Assembly: GCF_017303295.1 (NCBI RefSeq)
Contig: NZ_JAFKOK010000014.1
Location: 62,001-126,000, forward strand
Origin: Rhodobacter sp. NTK016B
GTDB taxonomy: Bacteria; Pseudomonadota; Alphaproteobacteria; Rhodobacterales; Rhodobacteraceae
Length of the DNA stretch: 64,000 bases
Direction of reading: 5' to 3'
A program made the position numbers and the translations under genes. Below, piece after piece: positions 36,956 through 45,776 of the stretch (its first letter is position 1; each line of letters starts with the position of its first letter). The notes beneath the pieces were generated by a model, which ran no database searches, was not told the DNA's origin, and saw only the letters and a program-made list of their open reading frames with translations.

Positions 36956-38329
36956 TCAGCGATCGCGCAGCGCAAGCGTCAGCCTGATCCCGTCGCGCGC
37001 ACGCACCGTCAGCTGCGCCACGGGCACCGGCGCGGGGCCCGGCGCCGGCGTGATCCGGAAGGCCCGCGCGATCTGTGCCAGCATCAGCGGCCCCTCGATC
37101 ATCGCGAAGCCCGCCCCCGGGCAGGCCCTTGGTCCAGCCGAAAACGGAATGAACCCGTCACGCGCCGCCGCGCGCCCCTCGGCGCTTTGCCAACGCGCGG
37201 GACAGAACGCATCGGGCGCGTCCCAGATGTCCTGATGCCGTCCCAGATGCCAAGGCGAGATCACCACCTGCGCCCCCTTCCCGACCCGTCGGCCCCGGAA
37301 CGTCACCGGGCAACCCGCCTCGCGCACCATCATCGGCACGGGCGGATACAGCCGCAGCGCCTCGCGGAACACGTCGCGCGCTTGTTTCAACCGGCTCACC
37401 GCGCCGAAATCGGGTGCCGCGCCCAGCACGCTCGCGGCCTCTTGAGCGACCGCTTCCTGCAGTTCGGGATCGAGCGCCAGCAGGTACAGAGCCCAGCCCA
37501 GAACCGAGGCCGAGGTCTCGTGCCCGGCAAGGAAAAACACCGCCACCTGATCGACCATCTCGTCATCATCGAAGCCCCGCCCATCCAAGGGATCGGCCAT
37601 CGTCATGATCTTGGTCGCCAGATCGTCGGGCGCACGCCCTTCCGCGATGGCGATCCTGCGCGCCTTGACCAACTGGCGGATCTGGTCGCGGATCCGCCGC
37701 GCCGCCCGCCGCGTCGTGCGCCGGTGAAAGCGCGGCATCCAGCGCGGCAGCGGTAGAAAGGCCGCGAGGTTCAGCAAGGGCTGCGTGCGCTGGTAGTCGC
37801 GAAAAGCCGCGTAGACCCCGCTGGCAACCGCGTCCTCAATGGGCACCGAGAACAGCGTGCGGAAGATCACATCCGCCGTCGCGTGGCTCATCTGCGCCTC
37901 GATCTCGACAGGGGTGTCGCCCGCCAGCGCCCCGAGTCGGGCGACCGCCGCCTGCCCCGCCGCCAGCATTGCCGGAAAGGTGTCGCGCAACCGCCCGCCC
38001 TCGAAAGCCGGGTCGATGATCCGCCGCTGACGCTGCCAGAGCGCGCCGTTGCTCAGAAACACCCCCTGCCCCAGCAACGGCTCAAGCCCCGCCGCCATAC
38101 GCGGCGATTTGGGGAAATCCGCAGGGTCCTCGATCAGCACCCGGCGCCAGAGCGCGGGTTCGTTGGTCAGGAACGTGTGCAGAAAGGGCAGCCGGAACTC
38201 GGCCATCTTGGCCCGGTAAAGCCGTTCGGGATTGGCGCTGAGAATGTCGCGCCGAAACGCCCGCAGATAGCGCCAGAAGGCAAACCGCCCGTCGCGCGAG
38301 GCGGGTTTGGGCGGCAGGATCGGGCTCAC
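36956..38329 (-). CDS. Cytochrome P450
   Basis: The 457-residue P450 has the oxygen-activation helix AGHETSASVLGWALYLL (about residue 268), the ExxR motif in FREALRLYPPVP and the heme-thiolate loop FSAGPRACPGAGFA (about residue 402). The length and N terminus (no strong anchor) suggest a soluble, class I type, needing ferredoxin and reductase not found here. It resembles bacterial P450s close to CYP4-like fatty-acid hydroxylases, but substrate is not known. The GTG start overlaps the upstream hydrolase stop (GTGA), so the two are coupled. Confidence 0.9.
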   Translation of the reverse strand: MSPILPPKPASRDGRFAFWRYLRAFRRDILSANPERLYRAKMAEFRLPFLHTFLTNEPALWRRVLIEDPADFPKSPRMAAGLEPLLGQGVFLSNGALWQRQRRIIDPAFEGGRLRDTFPAMLAAGQAAVARLGALAGDTPVEIEAQMSHATADVIFRTLFSVPIEDAVASGVYAAFRDYQRTQPLLNLAAFLPLPRWMPRFHRRTTRRAARRIRDQIRQLVKARRIAIAEGRAPDDLATKIMTMADPLDGRGFDDDEMVDQVAVFFLAGHETSASVLGWALYLLALDPELQEAVAQEAASVLGAAPDFGAVSRLKQARDVFREALRLYPPVPMMVREAGCPVTFRGRRVGKGAQVVISPWHLGRHQDIWDAPDAFCPARWQSAEGRAAARDGFIPFSAGPRACPGAGFAMIEGPLMLAQIARAFRITPAPGPAPVPVAQLTVRARDGIRLTLALRDR

Positions 38330-39543
38330 ATCACGCTCCGATGCGGCGAATAGACCCGCCGTTCGACCTGCGGCGAGGCCATGCGCCCGCGGTATCGGTC
38401 GGCCAGCAACAAAGGACCGGCGGTGATCTGGAAATAATCGTAATCACGCGGACGTTCGAAACAGGCGAGATACTGGATATGCAGGCGGAAGAATTGCCGC
38501 CGTATCTGCCGCCATTTCTCGGGCGAGACGGTCTCGGAAAACGCCGCGCTGAAGACAAGCGGATTGACCGGGGTTTCGGGCGCCACGCCGCAAACAGCGG
38601 GCGGATCGGTCAGCCAGAAACACACGCCGTCGCCCCTTGCCGTGACATCGACCCATGTCACGGACTCGCTTTGCGCCAGCTGATTGAGATCGGCGCGCAG
38701 CCGCGTGGCCTCGGGCAGGAACCCCTGCATCGGGATCGCCTGCCCCAATGTCAGCAGCGCCAGCCGCGCACCGTCCTCGGGCAAGCCCCTCCGCTCGACC
38801 GCCGCCGCCAGCGTCACCGCCAGCGCCGCGCCCGAGGAATGGCCGACGATCAGCACCTCATCATTGCCGTCGCGCAGGGCCGCCGAGACCTCGTCCGCGA
38901 AAGCCTCGAGCCGTTCGGACAGATCCGCGCCATAGCCGCCGCGATGCGCCGCCACCTGCGCGAAATCATAGAGCATGTAATAGGCAAAGAACTTGGTATC
39001 GAGCCTGCGAAACCCGATCAGGATCGCCGCCATGGCGCCCGCACCCAGAGCGACCCCCACCAGATGCCCCACCCATCCGCCGATCAGCGCGTGGGCAGCC
39101 CACCACACCGCGCCAAAGCCCAGCAGGGCCACCAGCATCTGCGCGCTCAGCATTCCCACGGGCCACGCACCCGTCAGCATCGGGCCGGGCCGCAACCGGA
39201 TCATCGCCTTCAGTGCGCCGGTCGAGAAGAAGATCCACAGCGTCCGCACCATCAGCAGATAGGTGGCCAGAATTCCGCGCCGCATCGAGGCCTGCACAAG
39301 GTCCGACCAGACCAGCACGCGCACACGCGCCTCGGTCTCGGCCCCGTCGATCCGGGTGCGCACTTTCCAGACGTAAAGCCCGCTGCCCGTCTCGGCTTCC
39401 ATCGACAGCGAATAGCCCGAGATATCGGCCTGCGCCGCGCCTTCCTTGCGATAGAACTCGCGGTAGCGCCGGGGCGGGAACGGGTCATAGCCGGGCACGT
39501 AGAACACCCGCCGCTTGCGCACCCTTACCTGCCCGTCACCCAT
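38326..39543 (-). CDS. Membrane-embedded serine hydrolase (alpha/beta type), unknown substrate
   Basis: The 405-residue protein begins with a short basic stretch and RVFYVPGYDPFPPRRYREFY. Two or three hydrophobic helices follow between about residues 122 and 180. A soluble C-terminal domain carries the nucleophile elbow IVGHSSGAALAVTLAAAV (Ser about residue 240). His and Asp partners are not certain. ATG 39543 has GAGGG 5 bp upstream. It is directly followed by the P450, and I infer a two-step lipid modification, with no further evidence. I do not recognise the family name. Confidence 0.7.
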   Translation of the reverse strand: MGDGQVRVRKRRVFYVPGYDPFPPRRYREFYRKEGAAQADISGYSLSMEAETGSGLYVWKVRTRIDGAETEARVRVLVWSDLVQASMRRGILATYLLMVRTLWIFFSTGALKAMIRLRPGPMLTGAWPVGMLSAQMLVALLGFGAVWWAAHALIGGWVGHLVGVALGAGAMAAILIGFRRLDTKFFAYYMLYDFAQVAAHRGGYGADLSERLEAFADEVSAALRDGNDEVLIVGHSSGAALAVTLAAAVERRGLPEDGARLALLTLGQAIPMQGFLPEATRLRADLNQLAQSESVTWVDVTARGDGVCFWLTDPPAVCGVAPETPVNPLVFSAAFSETVSPEKWRQIRRQFFRLHIQYLACFERPRDYDYFQITAGPLLLADRYRGRMASPQVERRVYSPHRSVM

Positions 39544-39631
39544 GCTACCCTCACGCGTTTTCAACACGCTACGCGAAAACGAAAGGCGCGCAAACCCGCC
39601 CCGTCACCTTGTCGCAAAGACTCAGACGACC

Positions 39632-40378
39632 TCAGCCGATCCGCCCCAGCGCCGGGAAGATGTCGAGCAGCCAGAACGAGAAATCGGCCAGCCAGCCGGT
39701 GATCAGCGCGAGCCCGACCAGCACCAGCAACGCGCCCATCACCTTTTCGACCACGCCCATCCACGGCTTGATGCGATTCATCACGCCCATCGCGCGGGTG
39801 ATGAAGATCGCGGCCAGCAGGAAGGGCAGGCCCAGCCCCACCGCATAGGCCGCCAGCAGCCCGGTGCCGCGCGCCACCGACCCTTCGGTCGCGGCCAGCG
39901 TGATGATCATGCCCAGAATAGGCCCGATGCACGGCGTCCAGCCAAAGGCAAAGGCCAGTCCCAGCATATAGGCGCCGAAGGCCGAGCCGCCCTTGCCCCC
40001 TTCGAACCGGGCTTCGCGCATCAGGAATGACAGCCGGAACAAACCGAGGAAATGCAGGCCCATCACCATGACGACGACGCCCGCGGCCATGGCGAATTCC
40101 TGTCGGTAGGCCAGAAAAAGCCGCCCCAGCGACGAGGCGGTGAAGCCCAGAAACAGGAACACCGTGCTCAGCCCCATGACGAAGAACAAAGCCGGGATCG
40201 TCGCCGGGCTCATGCCACGGCTTTCGGTCAGGTCGCGCATCGAGATACCCGACATATAGGCCAGATAGGGCGGCACGATGGGCAGCACGCAGGGGCTGAG
40301 AAAGGACAGCAGCCCCGCCGCCAGAGCCACGATCAGGGCGGGCAGCAAGGCTGCGTCGAACAGGTCGATCCCGAACAT
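39632..40378 (-). CDS. ccdA: CcdA-type cytochrome c biogenesis / thiol-disulphide membrane protein
   Basis: The 248-residue protein has six hydrophobic helices and two redox Cys in SFLSPCVLPIVPPYLAY (about residue 29) and FGWTPCIGPILG, as in CcdA and the DsbD central domain. It passes reducing power from cytoplasmic thioredoxin across the membrane for cytochrome c maturation. ATG 40378 is the start of the conserved region; an upstream frame to 40528 is not. It lies between rne and the hydrolase/P450 pair. Confidence 0.92.
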   Translation of the reverse strand: MFGIDLFDAALLPALIVALAAGLLSFLSPCVLPIVPPYLAYMSGISMRDLTESRGMSPATIPALFFVMGLSTVFLFLGFTASSLGRLFLAYRQEFAMAAGVVVMVMGLHFLGLFRLSFLMREARFEGGKGGSAFGAYMLGLAFAFGWTPCIGPILGMIITLAATEGSVARGTGLLAAYAVGLGLPFLLAAIFITRAMGVMNRIKPWMGVVEKVMGALLVLVGLALITGWLADFSFWLLDIFPALGRIG

Positions 40379-40446
40379 GGCGTGGCGTCTCCCGGCTGTG
40401 TCTTGAGGGCGCGATCCGGATGCGGACCCCTGCCCCTGATAGCGAA

Positions 40447-40473
40447 GCGCCCCCCGTTCGTCACGGGGGGCGC
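40447..40473 (-). terminator. Terminator-like hairpin after rne
   Basis: A perfect 10-bp stem GCGCCCCCCG (40447-40456) and CGGGGGGCGC (40464-40473) with a seven-base loop lies between rne and ccdA. The T tract on the minus strand is short (TTCGCT), so termination may be partial. Confidence 0.5.
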
Positions 40474-40540
40474 GCTCACGTTCTTGGTATTGCGACCTCG
40501 GGTCGCGGAGGTCTTGCCCCGCGCCCAAGGCGCTCAGTGG

Positions 40541-43500
40541 TCAGCTCTTGCGCGACCACCAGCCCGCGCGGCGAGGCCGCGACGGCGCGGGTTCGGCTTC
40601 CGGTTCCGCCTCAGGGGCCGTTTCGGGCGCGGTCTCGGGCGCCGGAGCCGTCTCGGTCTGTGCACGCGTCACAGGCTGCGGCGCCTTTTCCGACGCGGGC
40701 GCGTCAAGCGGAGCCTCGGCTGCCCGGTCATCCGGGGTTTCGGCAGGCGTTTCAGCCGGGGCCTCGACCGGGATTTCGGCGGGCTGCTCGTCCGGGGCCT
40801 CGACCGGGGTGACCGGCGCGTCCTCGGGCGTCGAGGGGACCGGGGCTTCGACCGGGGTCTCCACCGGCGCTTCGCTCGGCGTCTCGCCCGGCACTTCTGT
40901 GCCCGCAGCGGCGACCGGCTCGGCAGCTTTCGCAGCTTCCTCGGCCTTGGCGGCTTTTTCGGCCTCGATCTCGGCCTTCTTGCGGCGCGGCGCGCGGCGA
41001 CGTTTGGGCTTTTCGACCTCGACCTCGGTGGCGGCTTCCGCAGGCGCTTCGCTCACGGGTTCCGCAGAAGCCTCCTGCTTGGCGTCGTCCTTGGCGGCCT
41101 CGCCCTCGGCGTCCGTGCTCTTGCGACGCGACCGGCGACGCCGTGCGGGCTTGGGCTCTTCGACCGGCGTGGGTGCAGCCTCGGCGGTTTCGGCAACGGC
41201 CTCGGCCGGGGCCTGTGCGACCGGCTCGGCAGCGGGTTCGGCCTCAGGCGCGTCCTCGGACCCGTTGTCATCGTCGGATGAATCGTCGCCGTCGGAGTCA
41301 CCGTCGTTGCGGTTGCCATTCGACTGGCCACCCCGCCGACGCCGACGACGGCGGCGCTTGCGCTTGCCCCCTTCGCCGTTGCCATCCTCGTTTCCGTCGC
41401 CCTTGGCCTCGGTTTCGCCGGACTCGTCGGCTTTCGCCTCGGTGGTGTCCTCGGCCTCGGCCTCGGCGTCGGTGTCGTCTTCATCCTCGACGTCGTAATC
41501 ATCAAGTTCGGACATCGTCTTCGCGTCCAGCGACACGACCGGAGTCGTCGGCGCCGTCACGATCCGCGTCGCGGTCTTGAATTTCTCGATCGAGTAATCG
41601 GGGCTGATCAACGAGGGATCCGCTTCGATCCGGATCGCCATGCCATAGCGCAGTTCGATCTGCTGCAGATGCTCGCGCTTGGTGTTGAACAGGTAATTGA
41701 CGATCCCGATCGGCGCCTTGACCAGCACCTCTTTCGAGCGGTTGCGCGTCCCTTCTTCTTCCAGCGAGCGCAGGATCTGCAGCGCCAGCGAGTTATCCGA
41801 GCGGATCAGGCCCGTACCGTGGCAATGCTGGCAGGGCTGCGTCGTCGCCTCGATCATGCCGGGGCGCAGACGCTGGCGGCTCATCTCGAGAAGGCCGAAG
41901 GCCGAGATACGGCCAACCTGAATGCGCGCGCGATCGGTGCGCAGAGCGTCTTTCAGGCGCTTTTCCACCGCCGCGTTGTTCTTGCGCTCTTCCATGTCGA
42001 TGAAGTCGATCACGATCAGACCGGCAAGGTCGCGCAGGCGCAACTGGCGGGCCACCTCGTCAGCGGCTTCGAGGTTGGTCTTCAGCGCGGTGTCTTCGAT
42101 CGAGCCTTCACGCGTCGACTTGCCCGAGTTCACGTCGATGGCGACCAGCGCTTCGGTCACACCGATGACGATGTAGCCGCCCGATTTCAGCTGAACCGTC
42201 GGGTTGAACATCTGGCCCAGATAGCTCTCGACCTGAAAGCGCGCGAAGAGCGGCAGACCCTCGCCATAGAGCTTCACGTTCTTGGCGTGGGACGGCATGA
42301 TCATCTTCATGAAGTCCTTGGCGGTGCGGTAGCCCGCTTCGCCTTCGACCAGAACCTCGTCGATATCCTTGTTGTACAGATCGCGGATCGACCGCTTGAT
42401 GAGGTTGCCCTCTTCGTAGATCGGCGCGGGCGCGATGGATTTCAGCGTCAGCTCGCGGATCTGCTCCCAGACGCGGAACAGGTATTCATAGTCGCGCTTG
42501 ATCTCGGATTTGGTCCGGTTGGCCCCCGCCGTGCGGATGATCAGCCCCGCGCCTTCCGGCACGTCGAACTCGGACGCGATGTCCTTGAGTTTCTTGCGGT
42601 CGGCGGCGTTGGTGATCTTGCGGCTGATGCCGCCGCCCCGTGCCGTGTTGGGCATGAGCACGCAGTAACGACCGGCCAGCGACAGGTAGGTGGTCAGCGC
42701 CGCACCCTTGTTGCCGCGCTCTTCCTTGACGACCTGGACCAGCATGATCTGCCGGACCTTGATCACTTCCTGAATCTTGTAGCGGCGCGCGCGCGAGCGG
42801 CGCGGCGGGCGCACTTCGTCGGAAACGTCCTCGTCAGCGACGGATTCGATGTCGCTGTCGTTATCGGCCGCGTGATCGGCAGCGCGATAGGGTTTCTTGT
42901 CGTCCTTGTCGTCGGCGTGATCGTGATCGTCGCCATGCGCGTCGTCCTGATCGGCCTCGGCGCTGTCGTCTTCGTCGAGCTCGACGATATCCATCGCGCC
43001 ATAGGTGCGATGCTCCATGCCTTCGGAATTGGCGGCCATCGGCGCGCGCGGCGCAGGCTTGTCATCCGCGCCTTCATCCGGGCTCTCGTCCGACGCCGTT
43101 TCGGGCTGCGCTTCGGCGCGTGCCGTTTCGTCAGACTGGGCGTCTTCGGCTTTGGCCTCTTCCGGTGCGGCCTCCGCAACAGGAGCCTCTTCGGCGTCCG
43201 GCTGGGCGGTTTCGGCCTCAATCGCCGGCGCGGTCTCTTCCGAAACCTCGGGCGTGACGTCCTCGACAGCGGTCTCCGTGACGGGGGTCTCCGTGACGGC
43301 GCTATCCGCAACCGGCGCTTCGGTGGCGGCTTCGACAGGCGCGTCGACCGGCGTTTGCGGCGCTTCCGCGCCCTGCGTCTCGGTCACCGCCGCTTCGGCC
43401 GTGCTGGCCTCGTCGTCGGAATTGTCGTCGCGGGCGTCATCCTTGGCGTTCTTGCCACCCTTCTCGTTCTTGTCGCCCCGGCGGCGACGCGTGCGGCGGG

Positions 43501-43813
43501 TGGTTTCTTCCTCCTGATCGCGGGCCAGCGCGCGCTCTTCTTCCAAGAGCGCCTGACGGTCGGCGACGGGGATCTGGTAATAATCGGGGTGAATCTCGGC
43601 AAAAGCGAGGAATCCGTGCCGGTTACCGCCGTAATCGACGAAAGCGGCCTGCAGCGAGGGTTCGACCCGCGTTACTTTGGCAAGGTAGATGTTGCCAGCC
43701 AGCTGGCGCTTGTGGATGGTTTCGAAATCGAATTCCTCGACCTTGTTGCCATCCAGAACGACAACGCGGGTCTCTTCCGCATGTGTCGCGTCAATAAGTA
43801 GTTTCTTTCCCAT
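40541..43813 (-). CDS. rne: Ribonuclease E
   Basis: The 1090-residue endonuclease processes and degrades RNA as the scaffold of the degradosome. The S1 domain (residues 40-90, VEPSLQAAFVDYGGNRHGFL) is split by a very acidic insertion of about 250 residues before it resumes at RRYKIQEVIKVRQIMLVQVV. The catalytic DNase I-like domain has Asp residues in AIDVNSGKSTREGS and VIDFIDMEERKNN, and the zinc link is CQHCHGTG. The C-terminal 350 residues are disordered, with Arg-rich RKRRRRRRRRGG and Ala/Glu/Pro-rich tracts. Rne/Rng type is set by the long tail. Confidence 0.95.
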   Translation of the reverse strand: MGKKLLIDATHAEETRVVVLDGNKVEEFDFETIHKRQLAGNIYLAKVTRVEPSLQAAFVDYGGNRHGFLAFAEIHPDYYQIPVADRQALLEEERALARDQEEETTRRTRRRRGDKNEKGGKNAKDDARDDNSDDEASTAEAAVTETQGAEAPQTPVDAPVEAATEAPVADSAVTETPVTETAVEDVTPEVSEETAPAIEAETAQPDAEEAPVAEAAPEEAKAEDAQSDETARAEAQPETASDESPDEGADDKPAPRAPMAANSEGMEHRTYGAMDIVELDEDDSAEADQDDAHGDDHDHADDKDDKKPYRAADHAADNDSDIESVADEDVSDEVRPPRRSRARRYKIQEVIKVRQIMLVQVVKEERGNKGAALTTYLSLAGRYCVLMPNTARGGGISRKITNAADRKKLKDIASEFDVPEGAGLIIRTAGANRTKSEIKRDYEYLFRVWEQIRELTLKSIAPAPIYEEGNLIKRSIRDLYNKDIDEVLVEGEAGYRTAKDFMKMIMPSHAKNVKLYGEGLPLFARFQVESYLGQMFNPTVQLKSGGYIVIGVTEALVAIDVNSGKSTREGSIEDTALKTNLEAADEVARQLRLRDLAGLIVIDFIDMEERKNNAAVEKRLKDALRTDRARIQVGRISAFGLLEMSRQRLRPGMIEATTQPCQHCHGTGLIRSDNSLALQILRSLEEEGTRNRSKEVLVKAPIGIVNYLFNTKREHLQQIELRYGMAIRIEADPSLISPDYSIEKFKTATRIVTAPTTPVVSLDAKTMSELDDYDVEDEDDTDAEAEAEDTTEAKADESGETEAKGDGNEDGNGEGGKRKRRRRRRRRGGQSNGNRNDGDSDGDDSSDDDNGSEDAPEAEPAAEPVAQAPAEAVAETAEAAPTPVEEPKPARRRRSRRKSTDAEGEAAKDDAKQEASAEPVSEAPAEAATEVEVEKPKRRRAPRRKKAEIEAEKAAKAEEAAKAAEPVAAAGTEVPGETPSEAPVETPVEAPVPSTPEDAPVTPVEAPDEQPAEIPVEAPAETPAETPDDRAAEAPLDAPASEKAPQPVTRAQTETAPAPETAPETAPEAEPEAEPAPSRPRRAGWWSRKS

Positions 43814-44270
43814 AGTCTCTCACGTGTCCCCCGCAATCCGTCACCCGGCCCCGAAGGGCCGCGCGGCAGAGAGTCGTTTGGGGAATTATGGGCAATGCCA
43901 TGCGTCAGCCGACGGCGGGCGGCGCCTTCGCGCGTCCCGGTCTCAGTCAAAGCTGATGCGCCAAGTGGCATCACGGTTTCAGGCTCCGACGCATCCGGCT
44001 AGCGTTGCGTCCATGACAGGCCCTCGCGGCGGCGCCGCTCCGGGCAGTTCTACGGCCCGTGGGCCGATCCCGCCGTCTTCTCACCCGAAGGGAGAGTAAG
44101 GCTGTGAATTTCGGGCTTTGCGCCAATCGCAAAGCTGTCACAAACATAGGGGGGAACACCCGTCCTATTCAATATGGAAAATGCGCACGCGAAACGTCGG
44201 CGCAAGAAAGTTTCGAATTCTTCGAAATTCGACGCCTTCCGGCGCCCCTTTACGCGGCTTTCGCGTCAAA
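43814..44270 (-). other. Long non-coding leader of rne
   Basis: No gene is seen in this 457-bp stretch. On the minus strand it holds several GC-rich stems, including GGCCC-TTCG-GGGCC around 43850. The only ORFs are weak. As rne mRNAs in other bacteria carry long structured leaders for autoregulation, this may do the same, but that is inference. Confidence 0.4.
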
Positions 44271-44306
44271 TGAAAGGGCGGGTCCCGCTGTTGCGCGAAC
44301 CCGCCC
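44271..44306 (-). terminator. Terminator-like hairpin after dctD
   Basis: GGGCGGGT (44276-44283) and ACCCGCCC (44299-44306) form a perfect 8-bp stem. On the minus strand it is followed by TTTCATTT. It lies 18 bp after the dctD stop. Confidence 0.65.
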
Positions 44307-44323
44307 TGCCCTTTGGCTGAATG

Positions 44324-45703
44324 TCAGACGTAATCCGTCCGGCTCAACCCGTATTTCGCCATCTTTTCGTTAAGCGTCCGGCGCGGCAGACAGAGCTCTT
44401 CCATCACCGCGACGATCGACCCCTTATGGCGCCGCATCGTGTTGTCGATCAGCGTCTTTTCAAAGGCTTCCACGTAGTCCTTCAGCGGTTTGCCCTCGGT
44501 CGTCAGCGCCCCGCCCGAGGCTTCGTTCTCGGCCATCACCAGCGACACGACCGATCCTGAGCCGCGACGGCTCTGCAGCACCGATTGCTCGGCGATCGAG
44601 ATCAGCTGGCGGATATTGCCCGGCCACGGCGCCTGCAGCAGATAGGCCGCGTCCTGCGCGCTCAGATCCGGGGCGGGGCAGCCGTATTCCTCGGCGTAAT
44701 CCGTGGCATAGCTCTTGAACAAGGCCAGAATATCCTCGCCCCGCGTCCGGAGCGGCGGCAGGGTCAGCTTCATCGCGGCCAGACGGTAGTACAGATCCGG
44801 GCGCAACACGTCTTCCAGCGTGCGACCGGGTTTGTGATCGTTGCAGATCGCCACGATCCGCGTATGCGGCGGCGCGGGCTGGTCGTTGATGAAGGTCAGC
44901 AGGCGGCCCTGCAGGACCGGGCTCATCGCCTCGATATCCTCCAGACACAGCGTGCCGCCCCGCGCTTCCTCGACCAGCGGCAGGCCGCCCGATTCCACCG
45001 GACCGAACAGACGGGCCGACAGCGCCTCGTCCTCGATCCCCGCGCAGGAGACGCTGACGAATTTGCGCCCGGCGCGCGGCCCCACGGCGTGCAGCGCATG
45101 CGCCACCAGCGTCTTGCCGGTGCCGGTTTCGCCGTCGATCAGCACGTGGCCATCGGCCTGCCCGTAATCGAGAATATCCTCGCGCAGGCGCACCATCTCG
45201 TTCGAGCCACCGACAAGCCGGTGCATAATCGCCCCACCATCGGCCAGCTCGTGACGCAGCGCCCGGCTTTCCAGCGCCATCGCGCGCGCTTTCAGCGCCG
45301 CGCGGGCCAGATCGGCCATCCGCTCGGGGTCGAAGGGCTTCTCAAGGAAATCATAGGCGCCCAGTCGCATCGCCTCGACCGCCATCGGCACGTCGCCATG
45401 GCCGGTGATCAGGATCACGGGCAGCGAGGCATCCATCCCCATCAAACGCTTCAGCAAGGCCATGCCGTCCATGCCGGGCATGCGGATATCCGTCACGACG
45501 ATACCGGGGAAATCCACGCCGATCTGCGCCAGCGCCTCTTCCGCGCCGGCATAGGTTTCGGGCTCGAAGCCCGACAGCGACAGCCATTGGCTGATCGAGG
45601 CGCGCATGTCCTGCTCGTCATCGATCACGATCACCCGCGTCGGGGTTCTGGGTGCCGAAGTCGTGGCCTTTTCGGCCGGTGCAGCGGTGTTGCCCGCATT
45701 CAT
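44324..45703 (-). CDS. dctD: DctD-like response regulator lacking the sigma-54 contact motif
   Basis: The 459-residue protein has a receiver domain (residues 22-135; phospho-Asp in GIVVTDIRMPGMDG), an AAA+ domain and a C-terminal Fis-like helix-turn-helix. The Walker A motif is GETGTGKTLVAHALH. The GAFTGA loop that contacts sigma-54 is absent: LFGPVESGGLPLVEEARGG stands in its place. The Walker B position reads LCLEDIEAM, with Glu-Asp instead of Asp-Glu. It probably regulates TRAP or C4-dicarboxylate genes with DctB, but not in the classical sigma-54 way. Confidence 0.85.
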   Translation of the reverse strand: MNAGNTAAPAEKATTSAPRTPTRVIVIDDEQDMRASISQWLSLSGFEPETYAGAEEALAQIGVDFPGIVVTDIRMPGMDGMALLKRLMGMDASLPVILITGHGDVPMAVEAMRLGAYDFLEKPFDPERMADLARAALKARAMALESRALRHELADGGAIMHRLVGGSNEMVRLREDILDYGQADGHVLIDGETGTGKTLVAHALHAVGPRAGRKFVSVSCAGIEDEALSARLFGPVESGGLPLVEEARGGTLCLEDIEAMSPVLQGRLLTFINDQPAPPHTRIVAICNDHKPGRTLEDVLRPDLYYRLAAMKLTLPPLRTRGEDILALFKSYATDYAEEYGCPAPDLSAQDAAYLLQAPWPGNIRQLISIAEQSVLQSRRGSGSVVSLVMAENEASGGALTTEGKPLKDYVEAFEKTLIDNTMRRHKGSIVAVMEELCLPRRTLNEKMAKYGLSRTDYV

Positions 45704-45776
45704 GCAGCAATCTCCTGATCCATTCAGACGTTAACATAAGCCGAAAACGCGGCAGGCCCAATCCCGCCGCGACACG

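Noticed and set aside
41669-43801. A 710-residue plus-strand frame opposite rne
   Set aside because: The rne protein on the other strand has clear catalytic and zinc motifs, and this frame has none. It is an antisense shadow.
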